Source: Ornithinimicrobium cerasi (GTDB lineage Bacteria > Actinomycetota > Actinomycetes > Actinomycetales > Dermatophilaceae). Taken from it: a stretch of 64,000 nt of DNA. A program made the position numbers and the translations under genes. The DNA lies in the NCBI RefSeq assembly GCF_003702705.1, contig NZ_QZMN01000009.1, positions 124,001 to 188,000 on the forward strand, given 5' to 3'. Every line of letters starts with the position of its first letter. Within the stretch, counting starts at the first letter, position 1. Of the stretch, positions 7,500-16,099 are shown one piece after another. The notes beneath the pieces are model-generated. The model saw only the letters and a list, made by a program, of their open reading frames with translations, ran no database searches and was not told the origin of the DNA.

Positions 7500-9476
7500 C
7501 TAGAAGACCCTTACCCGCTCCTCGGGGGCGAGCCACAGCCCGTCGCCCTCGCCCGTGCCGAACGCCTCGTGGAAGGCGTCGACGTTGCGGACCGTGTTGG
7601 CGCGCAGGTCGGCGGGCGCGTGCGGGTCGATCGCGAGCAGCCGCCGCGCCTCCTCCTCGCGGGCGACCGCGCGCCAGACCGCGGCCCAGCCCAGGAAGAA
7701 CCGCTGCTCGCCGGTCCAGCCGTCGACCCGGGGAGCCGACCCGTCGGTCGCGATGCTGTAGGCCAGGTGCGCCAGCTCCAGCCCGCAGAGGTCGCCGATG
7801 TTCTCCCCGACCGTGAGCCCGCCGTTGACCGTGGCCTCGTCGCCCGGCACGTCGCGCGGCGACAGCGTGCCGAACTGCTCGACCAGGCGCTGGCTGCGCT
7901 CGTCGAAGCGGGCCCGGTCCTCCTCGGTCCACCAGTCGGTGAGCGAGCCGTCACCGGCGTAGCGGCTGCCCTGGTCGTCGAAACCGTGCCCGATCTCGTG
8001 GGCGATGACCGCGCCGATGCCGCCGTAGTTGACCGCGTCGTCCGCGTCGACGTCGAAGAACGGCGGCTGCAGGATCGCGGCCGGGAAGACGATCTCGTTG
8101 AGCATGGGGTGGTAGTAGGCGTTGACCGTCTGCGGCGTCATGAGCCACTCGTCCCGGTCGATCGGCCGGCCCAGCTTGGCCAGCTCGCGGTCGGTCTCGA
8201 ACGCCGCCCCGCGCCGCACGTTGCCGACCAGGTCCTCCGGGTCCAGCCGGTATGCCGTGTAGTCCCGGAAGGTGGGCGGGTGCCCGATCTTGGGGCGGAA
8301 CGCGGCCAGCTTCTCCAGCGCCCTCGCCCGCGTCTCCTCCCCCATCCACTCCAGCTCGCCGATGCGGCGACGGAAGGCCTCGGTGACGTTCGCGACGAGC
8401 TCGCTCATCCGCTGGTGGGCGGCCGGCGGGTAGTGGGCCTCGACGTAGAGCTGCCCGGCGGCCTCGCCGAGGAGCGACTCGACCAGGCCGACGCCCCGCT
8501 TCCACCGCTCCCGGTTGACCGGGATCCCCGACAGCGCCGTGCCGTGGAAGTCGAAGTGGGCGGCGACGAGGTCCTCGGTGAGGTAGGGCGCCAACCCGTC
8601 CAGCACCCGGACCGCGAGCCAGGCACGCCAGTCCGCCACCGGCACCTCGGTCAGCATCGCCCCCAGCTCCGTCAGCACGTCGGGCTGCCGGGCGACCACG
8701 TCGTCGAGGGCGCCCGCGGGGGCACCCAGCCCCTCGGCATACGCCTGCCAGTCCCAGCCGGGCGTGAGCGCCGCCAGCTCCTCGCGGGTCAGGCGGGTGT
8801 AGGAGCGCACGGCGTCCCGGGCCGCGACCCGGTCCCAGTGCGCGTCGGCGATGCGCTCCTCGAGGGCGTAGACCCGGGCCACCGGGTCGGTCCCGAGGTC
8901 CAGGCCCGCCCTCTCCAGGGCAGGTGCCCCCAGCCCGAGGAGCGTCGCCAGGTAGGTGCGGTAGGCGTCGCGCACGCCGGCATGCTCCTCCGCGGTGTAG
9001 TAGGCCTCGTCGGGCAGCCCGATCCCGGCCTGCTGCAGGTAGACGACGTAGTCCTCGGGGCTGCCCGCGTCGGCCGTGACGAACGGGCTGACCAGACCGG
9101 CCAGCCCCTCCCGCTGGAGGCGGCCGCCGACGCGCAGCACGTCCGAGGCGGAGGCGACGCCGGCGACCTCGCCCAGCGGCGCCACCAGCGGGTCGGTTCC
9201 GAGGGCGTCGACGCGCTCGGTGTCCATGAAGCTGGCGTAGAGCGCGCCGACCTTGCCCGCGGCCGTCCCCAGCTCGGGCTGCTGCTCGGCAGCCCGCTCG
9301 ATGAGGTCCCGCACCGCGGCCTCCGCGCTCTCGCGGAGGATGTCGAAGGATCCGTAGCGGGATCGGTCCTCGGGGATGCGGGCGGTCGCCAGCCAGGTGC
9401 CGTTGACGTGGGCGAAGAGGTCGTCCTGGGGTCGGACGGTGGGGTCCATGTGGGCGCGGTCGATGCCGGAGTGCAT
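7500..9476 (-). CDS. M13 family metallopeptidase (neprilysin/PepO type)
   Basis: This is a zinc oligopeptidase of 658 residues, matching the size of bacterial PepO and mycobacterial Zmp1. The zinc motif HEIGHGFDD is at about residue 492 and the third ligand lies in GENIGDLCGLELA near 553. The NAYYHPMLNEIVFPAAILQPPFF substrate-binding segment is intact. The N-terminal half (DPTVRPQDDLFAHVNGTWL onwards) is the M13_N domain. No signal peptide or membrane anchor is visible, so it is probably cytoplasmic or exported without a classical signal, as for Zmp1. ATG 9476 has GAGGACT at ribosome-site distance; ATG 9449 is an alternative. Confidence 0.93.
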   Translation of the reverse strand: MHSGIDRAHMDPTVRPQDDLFAHVNGTWLATARIPEDRSRYGSFDILRESAEAAVRDLIERAAEQQPELGTAAGKVGALYASFMDTERVDALGTDPLVAPLGEVAGVASASDVLRVGGRLQREGLAGLVSPFVTADAGSPEDYVVYLQQAGIGLPDEAYYTAEEHAGVRDAYRTYLATLLGLGAPALERAGLDLGTDPVARVYALEERIADAHWDRVAARDAVRSYTRLTREELAALTPGWDWQAYAEGLGAPAGALDDVVARQPDVLTELGAMLTEVPVADWRAWLAVRVLDGLAPYLTEDLVAAHFDFHGTALSGIPVNRERWKRGVGLVESLLGEAAGQLYVEAHYPPAAHQRMSELVANVTEAFRRRIGELEWMGEETRARALEKLAAFRPKIGHPPTFRDYTAYRLDPEDLVGNVRRGAAFETDRELAKLGRPIDRDEWLMTPQTVNAYYHPMLNEIVFPAAILQPPFFDVDADDAVNYGGIGAVIAHEIGHGFDDQGSRYAGDGSLTDWWTEEDRARFDERSQRLVEQFGTLSPRDVPGDEATVNGGLTVGENIGDLCGLELAHLAYSIATDGSAPRVDGWTGEQRFFLGWAAVWRAVAREEEARRLLAIDPHAPADLRANTVRNVDAFHEAFGTGEGDGLWLAPEERVRVF

Positions 9477-9563
9477 GCCAGTCCTCGTGTGGGGTCGGGG
9501 CAGGGGGGTCGATGCCTGCCCTCCACCGTATGTCGTGCCCGCCCCGTCGTCCTTCGCCGGGCG

Positions 9564-9569
9564 TAGGCT
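9564..9569 (+). promoter_or_regulatory. -10 box TAGGCT of a leaderless ABC transporter transcript
   Basis: TAGGCT ends six bases before the GTG start at 9576 and no ribosome site is present, so transcription probably starts at the start codon. Confidence 0.5.
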
Positions 9570-9575
9570 GCACGC

Positions 9576-10481
9576 GTGGGCGTGATCGAGATCCGCGACC
9601 TGGTCAAGCGGTTCGGCTCCACCGTGGCCCTGGACGGCCTGGACCTGGAGGTCGAGGAGGGGGAGATCCACGGCTTCCTCGGGCCCAACGGCGCGGGGAA
9701 GTCGACCACCCTGCGGGTCCTCCTCGGGCTGCTGCGCGCCGACTCCGGCACCGCCCGGCTGCTCGGGGGCGACCCCTGGTCGGAGGCGGCCACCCTGCAC
9801 CGGCGCCTCGCCTACGTCCCCGGAGACGTCTCGCTGTGGCCCGGCCTCACCGGCGGCGAGGTCATCGACCTGCTCGGCCGGCTCCGCGGCGGTCTGGACG
9901 AGCGCCGTCGCGCCGACCTCGTGGAGCGCTTCGACCTCGACCCCCGCCGGAAGGGGTCGACCTACTCCAAGGGCAACCGGCAGAAGGTCGCCCTCGTCGC
10001 CGCGCTCGCCTCGGACGTCGAGCTGCTCCTGCTCGACGAGCCCACGTCGGGGCTGGACCCCCTCATGGAGGCCGAGTTCCGGGAGGTGGTCGCCGCCGAC
10101 CGCGACCGGGGCCGCACGGTGCTGCTCTCCAGCCACATCCTGTCCGAGGTCGAGCACCTCTGCGACCGGGTCTCGATCATCCGCTCCGGCGTCGTCGTGG
10201 AGAGCGGGACCCTCGCCCAGCTGCGCCACCTCACGCGGACCCAGCTGGACGCGGTGCTCGCGGTGCCGGTGCCGGCCGACCTCGCCGACGCGCCGGGCGT
10301 GCACGACACGGTCGTCGACGGCACGCGCCTGACCTGCCAGGTGGACGACGCCGCCCTGGGTGCCCTCCTCTCCCGGCTCGCCGCGCTGGGCGTCCGGTCG
10401 CTCACCTCCACGCCCCCGACGCTGGAGGAGCTGTTCCTGCGCCACTACGACCAGCGCGGCACGGCGGAGCCCCGGCCGTGA
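9576..10481 (+). CDS. ABC transporter ATP-binding protein
   Basis: This 301-residue ATPase energises the permease encoded immediately downstream. Walker [10 protein letters not shown] is near residues 36-44, the signature is YSKGNRQKV near 128 instead of LSGGQ, and Walker [13 protein letters not shown] is near 150. The H-loop lies in [12 protein letters not shown]. About 80 residues follow the nucleotide-binding domain, as in drug- and antibiotic-exporting ABC-2 ATPases. The start GTG 9576 has no ribosome site but has a -10 box at leaderless distance. It overlaps the permease by 4 bp (GTGA). Confidence 0.92.
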   Translation: MGVIEIRDLVKRFGSTVALDGLDLEVEEGEIHGFLGPNGAGKSTTLRVLLGLLRADSGTARLLGGDPWSEAATLHRRLAYVPGDVSLWPGLTGGEVIDLLGRLRGGLDERRRADLVERFDLDPRRKGSTYSKGNRQKVALVAALASDVELLLLDEPTSGLDPLMEAEFREVVAADRDRGRTVLLSSHILSEVEHLCDRVSIIRSGVVVESGTLAQLRHLTRTQLDAVLAVPVPADLADAPGVHDTVVDGTRLTCQVDDAALGALLSRLAALGVRSLTSTPPTLEELFLRHYDQRGTAEPRP

Positions 10482-12076
10482 CCGGTCTGGGCACCCTCGT
10501 CCGGCTGGCGCTGCGACGCAACCGCTGGTTCCTGCTGGCCTGGGTGCTCGGCCTGGCCGTGATCGCCCCGGCCACCGCGACGGCCTACGAGACCGTGGTG
10601 GGCGGTCTGGCGGGCGCGGGCGCCCTCGACGTCATGGCCGCCAACCCGACCATGCGCGCGATGCTCGGACCGCCCACGGACCTGGGCACCCCCGGCGGTT
10701 TCACGGTATGGCGCGTGGGCACCTTCATCGCCGCCGCCGCCGGCGTGATGGCCGTCCTGGGGGTCGTCCGGGTGACCCGCGCCGACGAGGAGGAGGGCCG
10801 CACCGAGCTGATCCGCTCGGGCGTCGTCGGTCGGCACGCCCCGCTCACGGCGGGCGTGCTGGTCGCGCTGCTGGGCTGCCTCGTCCTCGGCGCGCTCGTG
10901 TCCGCAGGCATGGCCGCGGTCGGCGAGCCGGTTACCGGCTCGCTCGCCTTCGGCCTCGGGGTCGCCCTGGTGTCCGCCGTGTTCGTGGGCGTCGGTGCCG
11001 TCGCCGCCCAGGTCACCTCCGCGGGCCGGGCCGCGCGCGGGCTCGGTCTCGCCGTCCTCCTCGCGGCCTACCTGCTGCGCGGGATCGCGGACGCCGGCCC
11101 CGAGGGCTCGGTGCGCCGGGACCTCGCCTGGGCCTCCCCGCTGCAGTGGATGGCGCTGGTCCGCCCCTACGCCGACGAGCGGTGGGCGGTGCTGCTCCTC
11201 CCCGCGGGGCTGACCGCGCTGCTCGTGGGCGGCGCCTTCGTCCTGGAGAGCCGTCGCGACCACGGCTCGGGGCTGTGGTCGGTGCGTCCGGGCCGGGACC
11301 GTGCCGCGGAGGGGCTGCTGTCGCCCTCCGGGTTGGCCTGGCGGCTGCAGCGGGGCACCGTGATCGGCTGGCTCGTGGGCCTGAGCGTCTTCGCGCTCGG
11401 GATGGGGTCGCTGTCCGGCAGCTTCGGCCAGATGCTGGAGGACCTGCCCCAGCTCGAGGCCGTCTTCCGCCGCCTGGGCCAGGGGGCCGAGCAGCTGGTG
11501 GACGCCTTCTTCGTGGCGATGCTCGGCATCGTCGCCGTGCTCGTGGGCATCGTCGGCGTCCAGCTGTGGCAGCGGCTGGCCACCGAGGAGCACCGCGGCC
11601 ACGCCGAGCTGCTGCTCGCCGCGGCGGTGCCGCGGACCCGGCTGGCCCTGTCCCACCTCGTCCTCGCCGCGCTGGCCAGCACCGCCGTCCTCGCCGTCTT
11701 CGCCGCCCTCCTCGCGACCCCCGAGGCGCTGGACCGGGGGGACGCGGGCGTGATCCTGCAGACCGTCGGCGCCGCTCTCGCCCTCGCCCCCGGCGGGCTG
11801 CTCGTCCTCGGTCTCGCCGTCCTCCTCCACGGGCTGCTGCCGCGGCTGGCCTGGCTCGTCTGGGTGGTCGTCGGCTGGTCCCTGTTCATGGTCTGGGTCG
11901 GCTCGGTCCTCGGCCTGCCCGAGTGGCTGGCCCGCCTCACCCCCTGGCACGCCCTGCCCGCGCTCCCGGTGGAGGAGATGGGCTGGGCGCCGGTGCTGGT
12001 CACCACCGGGCTGGCGCTGGCCCTGATGGCCGCCGGGGTATGGGGTTACCGTCGCCGCGACCTGCGGCTGCCCTGA
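10478..12076 (+). CDS. ABC-2 type exporter permease, polyketide/antibiotic exporter-like
   Basis: This 532-residue integral membrane protein shows about twelve hydrophobic segments in two related halves, each beginning with a cytoplasmic arginine-rich stretch ([35 protein letters not shown]). This duplicated layout is typical of actinobacterial exporters annotated as tetronasin/polyketide antibiotic transporters. The [20 protein letters not shown] and [20 protein letters not shown] segments after each first helix pair support the internal duplication. The start overlaps the ATPase stop by 4 bp. No TetR regulator or biosynthetic gene is adjacent, so the substrate is unknown. Confidence 0.85.
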   Translation: MTGLGTLVRLALRRNRWFLLAWVLGLAVIAPATATAYETVVGGLAGAGALDVMAANPTMRAMLGPPTDLGTPGGFTVWRVGTFIAAAAGVMAVLGVVRVTRADEEEGRTELIRSGVVGRHAPLTAGVLVALLGCLVLGALVSAGMAAVGEPVTGSLAFGLGVALVSAVFVGVGAVAAQVTSAGRAARGLGLAVLLAAYLLRGIADAGPEGSVRRDLAWASPLQWMALVRPYADERWAVLLLPAGLTALLVGGAFVLESRRDHGSGLWSVRPGRDRAAEGLLSPSGLAWRLQRGTVIGWLVGLSVFALGMGSLSGSFGQMLEDLPQLEAVFRRLGQGAEQLVDAFFVAMLGIVAVLVGIVGVQLWQRLATEEHRGHAELLLAAAVPRTRLALSHLVLAALASTAVLAVFAALLATPEALDRGDAGVILQTVGAALALAPGGLLVLGLAVLLHGLLPRLAWLVWVVVGWSLFMVWVGSVLGLPEWLARLTPWHALPALPVEEMGWAPVLVTTGLALALMAAGVWGYRRRDLRLP

Positions 12077-12149
12077 GCCCGTCGCGGGCCGGGAAGCCGT
12101 CCCTGGCCGGAAGCCCGTCGTGGACGAGCACCGTGCGGGCGAGGCACCG

Positions 12150-12194
12150 TGACGTCCGCGTCAGTGATGGACGATGGCCCCCCTGGGGGCCATC
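12150..12194. repeat. Dispersed hairpin repeat, family 2, copy 1
   Basis: TGACGTCCGCGTC at 12150-12162 is followed by a GATGGCCCCC...GGGGGCCATC hairpin at 12173-12194. The same arrangement with the same 24-base offset recurs at 56925-56967. It lies between the convergent ABC permease and flippase-like genes and could terminate both. Confidence 0.6.
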
Positions 12195-12243
12195 AGTCGC
12201 CGCGGTCCGGCGGTCCACCTCGTGCGGGGAGCCCGGTGCGGGC

Positions 12244-13212
12244 TCAGCGGTCCGGGGGGAGAGCTCGCGAGACCGCCAGCGCCAACCCCGCCGAGGCGAG
12301 GTCGGCGACCGTCAGCAGCACGCGCGAGAGCAGGACGACCACGAGGATGCCCCCCGTGCCGAGCACCGGCGCCATCGCCAACGCCAGCATCGCCTCCCGG
12401 GCGCCGACCCCTGCCGGCAGGAACACCAGCACGAAGCCGACCACCCAGGCCAGCGCATAGCCCCCCACGGACAGGCGCAGGAGCGGCATACCCGGCTCGG
12501 CGCCGACGGCCACCGCGAGCACGAGGACCTGGAGGCCGATCGCGGCCCACGACGCGAGGGCCCACAGGGCGCTCTCGACCACCGCGCCCGCGCCGATGCG
12601 GTCGTGGACCGGCGCCTGGCGCGTCACCCGCAGGAGCGTGACGAGGACGCGGTTCAGGACGACCGGCAGCACCGCGACCACGAGGAGCGGGGCCAGCCAC
12701 CTCATCCACCCCCACTCCTCCAGGGGGGTGCCCGGCGCCCCGGGAAGGGTGAGGAGCACCAGCAGGCCGCCCATCGTCGCCGAGACGAGGACCGCGACGA
12801 GCAGCGTCCCGACCGTCCGGCGGCGCTCGATCCCGCGGTCGCTGCCCAGCTCGGCCGAGGCGACGAGGTTCCACACCCCGCCGGGCAGGTACTTGCCGAC
12901 CTGCCCCACGAGGTAGACGACGGAGGCGTCGCGGACGCCCAGGGGGGCGCCGAGGCCCGCGCTCACGGCGCGCCAGGACAGGGTGGCGAAGAAGACGTTG
13001 AGGAGCGAGAGGACCACGGCGAGCGCGACGAAGGACCAGGAGGCCTGCGTCAGCGCCTGCCCCACGGACTCCCGCTCCAGCACCACCGCGACGACCGCGG
13101 CCAGCACCGCCGCGGCCACGAACCCGCGCCGCGCCCAGGGCGAGCGGAGGACCGACAGGACCTTCGACATACCCGAGGCGGGTCGAGGACGGGCGGCCCC
13201 AGTGTCGGTCAT
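12244..13212 (-). CDS. Flippase-like/lysylphosphatidylglycerol synthase TM-region family membrane protein
   Basis: This 322-residue protein has about eight hydrophobic segments. It carries the conserved YLVGQVGKYLPGGVWN motif of the UPF0104/LPG_synthase_TM superfamily and the LPAGVGAREAML motif near the C terminus. Such domains occur alone or fused to MprF-type enzymes and are thought to move or modify lipids in the membrane, but stand-alone members are mostly uncharacterised. It is divergent from the 600-residue membrane protein, 63 bp away, which suggests a shared role in envelope glycolipids (inference). ATG at 13212. Confidence 0.75.
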   Translation of the reverse strand: MTDTGAARPRPASGMSKVLSVLRSPWARRGFVAAAVLAAVVAVVLERESVGQALTQASWSFVALAVVLSLLNVFFATLSWRAVSAGLGAPLGVRDASVVYLVGQVGKYLPGGVWNLVASAELGSDRGIERRRTVGTLLVAVLVSATMGGLLVLLTLPGAPGTPLEEWGWMRWLAPLLVVAVLPVVLNRVLVTLLRVTRQAPVHDRIGAGAVVESALWALASWAAIGLQVLVLAVAVGAEPGMPLLRLSVGGYALAWVVGFVLVFLPAGVGAREAMLALAMAPVLGTGGILVVVLLSRVLLTVADLASAGLALAVSRALPPDR

Positions 13213-13275
13213 GGTCCTGCGATGCTAGCCCCCCGCGGGCGCACCGGCCCCCGCCCCGTGGGGCAGGATCCAGGT

Positions 13276-15078
13276 GTGAAGCACCGCAGGGACACCCGAT
13301 CCGACCCGCAGAGCCGGGTGGTCGCGGTGCTGACGCTCGCCCTGGTGGCCCTCGCCCTGTGGCGGGTCCGGCAGGGGGTCGACCTGGGCGACGGGGCCCA
13401 CGTCGTGGCGATCGCCGTGCGCCTGGCAGAGGGCGACGTCCCGCTCGCCGACGAGCTCAACCTGCAGTCCCTCGGCTCACTGGCCGCTGTGCCCTTCACC
13501 TGGGTCTGGCTCCAGCTCGTGGGGCTTGAGGGCGTGGTGCTCGCGTCCCGGACGTTCTACCTGGCCCTGGCCCTGGGCGCGGGGGCGCTCGGCTACGCGG
13601 CCCTGCGCACCGGCTTCCGGCCGCTGCCCGCGTTCGTCGCGGTCGTCCTGGCGTGCACGCCCACGCCCTACAACCTGCTCGTCACCTCCTACAACACGGT
13701 TCCCGGGCTGGCGCTGGGCGTCGCCACCTTCACCGGGTATGCCGCGGTCGCGCGCCGCAGCGGGCGCTGGGCGGCCGTGGCCGGCGTGGCGCTCGCCGTC
13801 GCCGTGGTCTCCCACCCGTCGGCGCTGCCGGGGGCGGCCGTGCTGGGGCTGCTCCTTCTCGTCCTGCTGCTGCGGCGTGGTGGGCCGGCCCGCGGTCTGC
13901 TGATCGGCGGGGGCGCCGCCTCCGCCGTGGTGGTGCTGGCGATCCTCCTCGGGCCGGGTCTGGGTGCGCTCCTGACGACGGTCGCCTACACCACGGACTA
14001 CCAGAGCGCGCGGCCCGACCCGCTCGTGCGGCTCGCGCGGACGGCCGAGGACTTCCTGCAGGCGATGACCTCGCTGCCCTACCTCCCCGTGCTTGCCCTG
14101 GCCCTGATCGCCTCGACCGGGCGGGTGCCGGCCCGGGGGCGGGCCGTCGCGGCGGTGCTGGTGCCGGTGGCCGCCGCGCTCCCCGCGGTGGCGCGGGTCG
14201 AGGCGCCAGTGCAGGTGGGCGGGACCAGCGGCTCGTACGCCGTGATGGTCGCGCTGGTCCTGCTGGTGCCGGTCCTGCTGTGGGCCGGCCGCGGCGGGGA
14301 CCGGGACCTCCTCCTCCTGCTCGCCCTGGCCGCGCCCGGGCTGGTCGGTCTGCTGGTCTACGCCTCGCTCACGACCGCGGCGGCGCGGTGGGGAGCCGTC
14401 GTGCCCCCGGTCGTCCCGCTCCTCGGGGTGGTGGGTCTGGGCGTGGTGGCCATGGTGGCCGACGCCCGGGGGGAGCCGTGGACCCGGGGGGAGCCGTTGG
14501 CCCGGGTCCCGGCCACCGTGGAGCGCTCCCCGCACGGGGTGGGCGTCGCCACCCTCGTCGCGACGGCCCTGGTCACCACCAGCCTCCTGGGCACGCACGC
14601 GCTGCGCAGCTTCCGCGACCCCGCGCCCTGGATCGCCACCCTCCGCGTCGACGAGGGCCCCAACGCCGGGCTGCGTACCTCGCCCGAGATGCGGTACGAG
14701 GAATGCGCGTGGCGGCTGTTGTTCGACGCGTGGGTCGCGCCGGGGGAGGGCCTGCTGGCCTACGGGATGCCGGCCGCCTACCTCTACACCGACGGACCGA
14801 CGGACAGCGCGATCGTCTGGCTCGGCGACTTCGGGGCGGCGAACCAGGACGTCGTGGACTGGTTGGACCGCACCGGGCGGTGGCCGGACGTCGTCGCGGT
14901 CCAGCGACCCGTCGGTACGGAGTGGGAGGAGAAGTCGACCACGGACCCGCTGCTGGCCCGCCTCGCCGCGGAGTACGGCCCCCTGACCTACACGGGCCAG
15001 TTCTACGTCCTGCGCCGCGACGGCTCGACCGAGCCCCCGCGCCCGCTGGGCGACGTGACCCCCTGCCGCGTGTCCTGA
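13276..15078 (+). CDS. Polytopic membrane protein, possible GT-C glycosyltransferase
   Basis: This 600-residue protein has roughly eleven to thirteen hydrophobic helices followed by a soluble C-terminal domain of about 130 residues. An acidic loop after the first helix (GVDLGDGAHVVAIAVRLAEGDVPLADELN) resembles the first extracytoplasmic loop of GT-C polyprenyl-phosphate-sugar glycosyltransferases, where acidic residues are catalytic. I do not recognise a precise family. The soluble tail (LAYGMPAAYLYTDGPTDSAIVWLGDFG) resembles C-terminal regions of uncharacterised mannosyltransferase-like proteins. Start GTG 13276. A short RGEPWTRGEPLARVP repeat lies near residues 402-416. Confidence 0.6.
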   Translation: MKHRRDTRSDPQSRVVAVLTLALVALALWRVRQGVDLGDGAHVVAIAVRLAEGDVPLADELNLQSLGSLAAVPFTWVWLQLVGLEGVVLASRTFYLALALGAGALGYAALRTGFRPLPAFVAVVLACTPTPYNLLVTSYNTVPGLALGVATFTGYAAVARRSGRWAAVAGVALAVAVVSHPSALPGAAVLGLLLLVLLLRRGGPARGLLIGGGAASAVVVLAILLGPGLGALLTTVAYTTDYQSARPDPLVRLARTAEDFLQAMTSLPYLPVLALALIASTGRVPARGRAVAAVLVPVAAALPAVARVEAPVQVGGTSGSYAVMVALVLLVPVLLWAGRGGDRDLLLLLALAAPGLVGLLVYASLTTAAARWGAVVPPVVPLLGVVGLGVVAMVADARGEPWTRGEPLARVPATVERSPHGVGVATLVATALVTTSLLGTHALRSFRDPAPWIATLRVDEGPNAGLRTSPEMRYEECAWRLLFDAWVAPGEGLLAYGMPAAYLYTDGPTDSAIVWLGDFGAANQDVVDWLDRTGRWPDVVAVQRPVGTEWEEKSTTDPLLARLAAEYGPLTYTGQFYVLRRDGSTEPPRPLGDVTPCRVS

Positions 15079-15081
15079 GGG

Positions 15082-16020
15082 TCAGCCGGAGAGGGCGCGG
15101 ACCACCCGAGACGGGGCCGGGCGGCCCAGCTGCTCGGCCATCCACACGCTCGTCTCCACCAGCGCCCCGAGGTCGGCCCCGTGCTCGATGCCGAGCCCGT
15201 CGAGCGCCCAGACGAGGTCCTCGGTCGCGAGGTTGCCGGTCGCGGACCGGGCGTAGGGGCACCCGCCGAGACCGCCCGTGGACGCGTCGACGACCCGCAC
15301 CCCTCGGCCCACCGCCGTCATCGTGTTGGCCAGGGCCTGGCCGTAGGTGTCGTGGAAGTGCACGGCCGTCTGGTCCGGGCCGATGCCGGCTCCGTCCAGC
15401 GCGTCCAGCAGCCGGTGCACGTGTCCGGGGGTCCCGACGCCGATCGTGTCCCCGACGGACAGCTGGTCGCAGCCCAGGTCCATCAGGCGGGAGCAGACGT
15501 CGACCACCTGCGCGACGGGCACCGGGCCCTCCCACGGGTCGCCGAAGCACATCGACACGTAGGCCCTCACCCACGCCCCCCCGTCCAGGGCGCGCTGCAC
15601 CACGGGCGCGAACATCTGCACCGACTCGGCGACCGAACGGTTGAGGTTGGCCCGGGCGAAGCTCTCGGTGGCGCTGCCGAACACGGCGACGGCCCGCACG
15701 CCCTTCTCCAGCGCCCGGTCCAGCCCGCGCTCGTTCGGCACGAGGACGGGACGCTGCTGGCCGATGCCCGCGGCGCCCAGCAGGTCGAGCAGCTCCTCGG
15801 CGTCCCCCAGCTGCGGCACCCACCGCTGCGGCACGAAGCTGGTGAGCTCCACCGTCTCCAGGCCGGCGGCCAGCAGGCGCCGGACGAACTCCGCCTTCAC
15901 CTCGACCGGCACGACCGTCTTCTCGTTCTGCAGCCCGTCGCGGGGCCCCACCTCGTAGATCGTCACCCGGTCGGGCATGCCCGGCAGCGGCTCGGTCATC
16001 GGCAGCGACGGCGTGCTCAT
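15082..16020 (-). CDS. Hydroxymethylglutaryl-CoA lyase family enzyme
   Basis: This 312-residue TIM-barrel enzyme belongs to the HMGL-like pyruvate-carboxyltransferase superfamily. It has VTIYEVGPRDGLQNE at the N terminus (metal and substrate site), AVFGSATESFARANLNRS, the metal-binding HFHDTYGQALAN and the cysteine loop GGLGGCPYARSATGNLATEDL, all diagnostic of HMG-CoA lyase. The reaction cleaves HMG-CoA to acetyl-CoA and acetoacetate in leucine breakdown. ATG 16020 has GGAGGAT at good spacing. It stands alone, though a branched-chain acyl-CoA oxidation pair lies at 52-54 kb. It converges on the membrane protein with a 3-bp gap. Confidence 0.9.
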   Translation of the reverse strand: MSTPSLPMTEPLPGMPDRVTIYEVGPRDGLQNEKTVVPVEVKAEFVRRLLAAGLETVELTSFVPQRWVPQLGDAEELLDLLGAAGIGQQRPVLVPNERGLDRALEKGVRAVAVFGSATESFARANLNRSVAESVQMFAPVVQRALDGGAWVRAYVSMCFGDPWEGPVPVAQVVDVCSRLMDLGCDQLSVGDTIGVGTPGHVHRLLDALDGAGIGPDQTAVHFHDTYGQALANTMTAVGRGVRVVDASTGGLGGCPYARSATGNLATEDLVWALDGLGIEHGADLGALVETSVWMAEQLGRPAPSRVVRALSG

Positions 16021-16099
16021 GGGGCCATCCTCCCCCAGCGCCGCTCCCCGCCGGCACCGCCCCGGAATGCCGGCGCCACGCCATACCGTTAGACCTCTG

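Noticed and set aside
9512-9575. A longer ABC permease or ATPase reading frame beginning in the peptidase promoter region
   Set aside because: The frame is a shadow; the ATPase and permease start at 9576 and 10478, where motifs and GTGA overlap support them.
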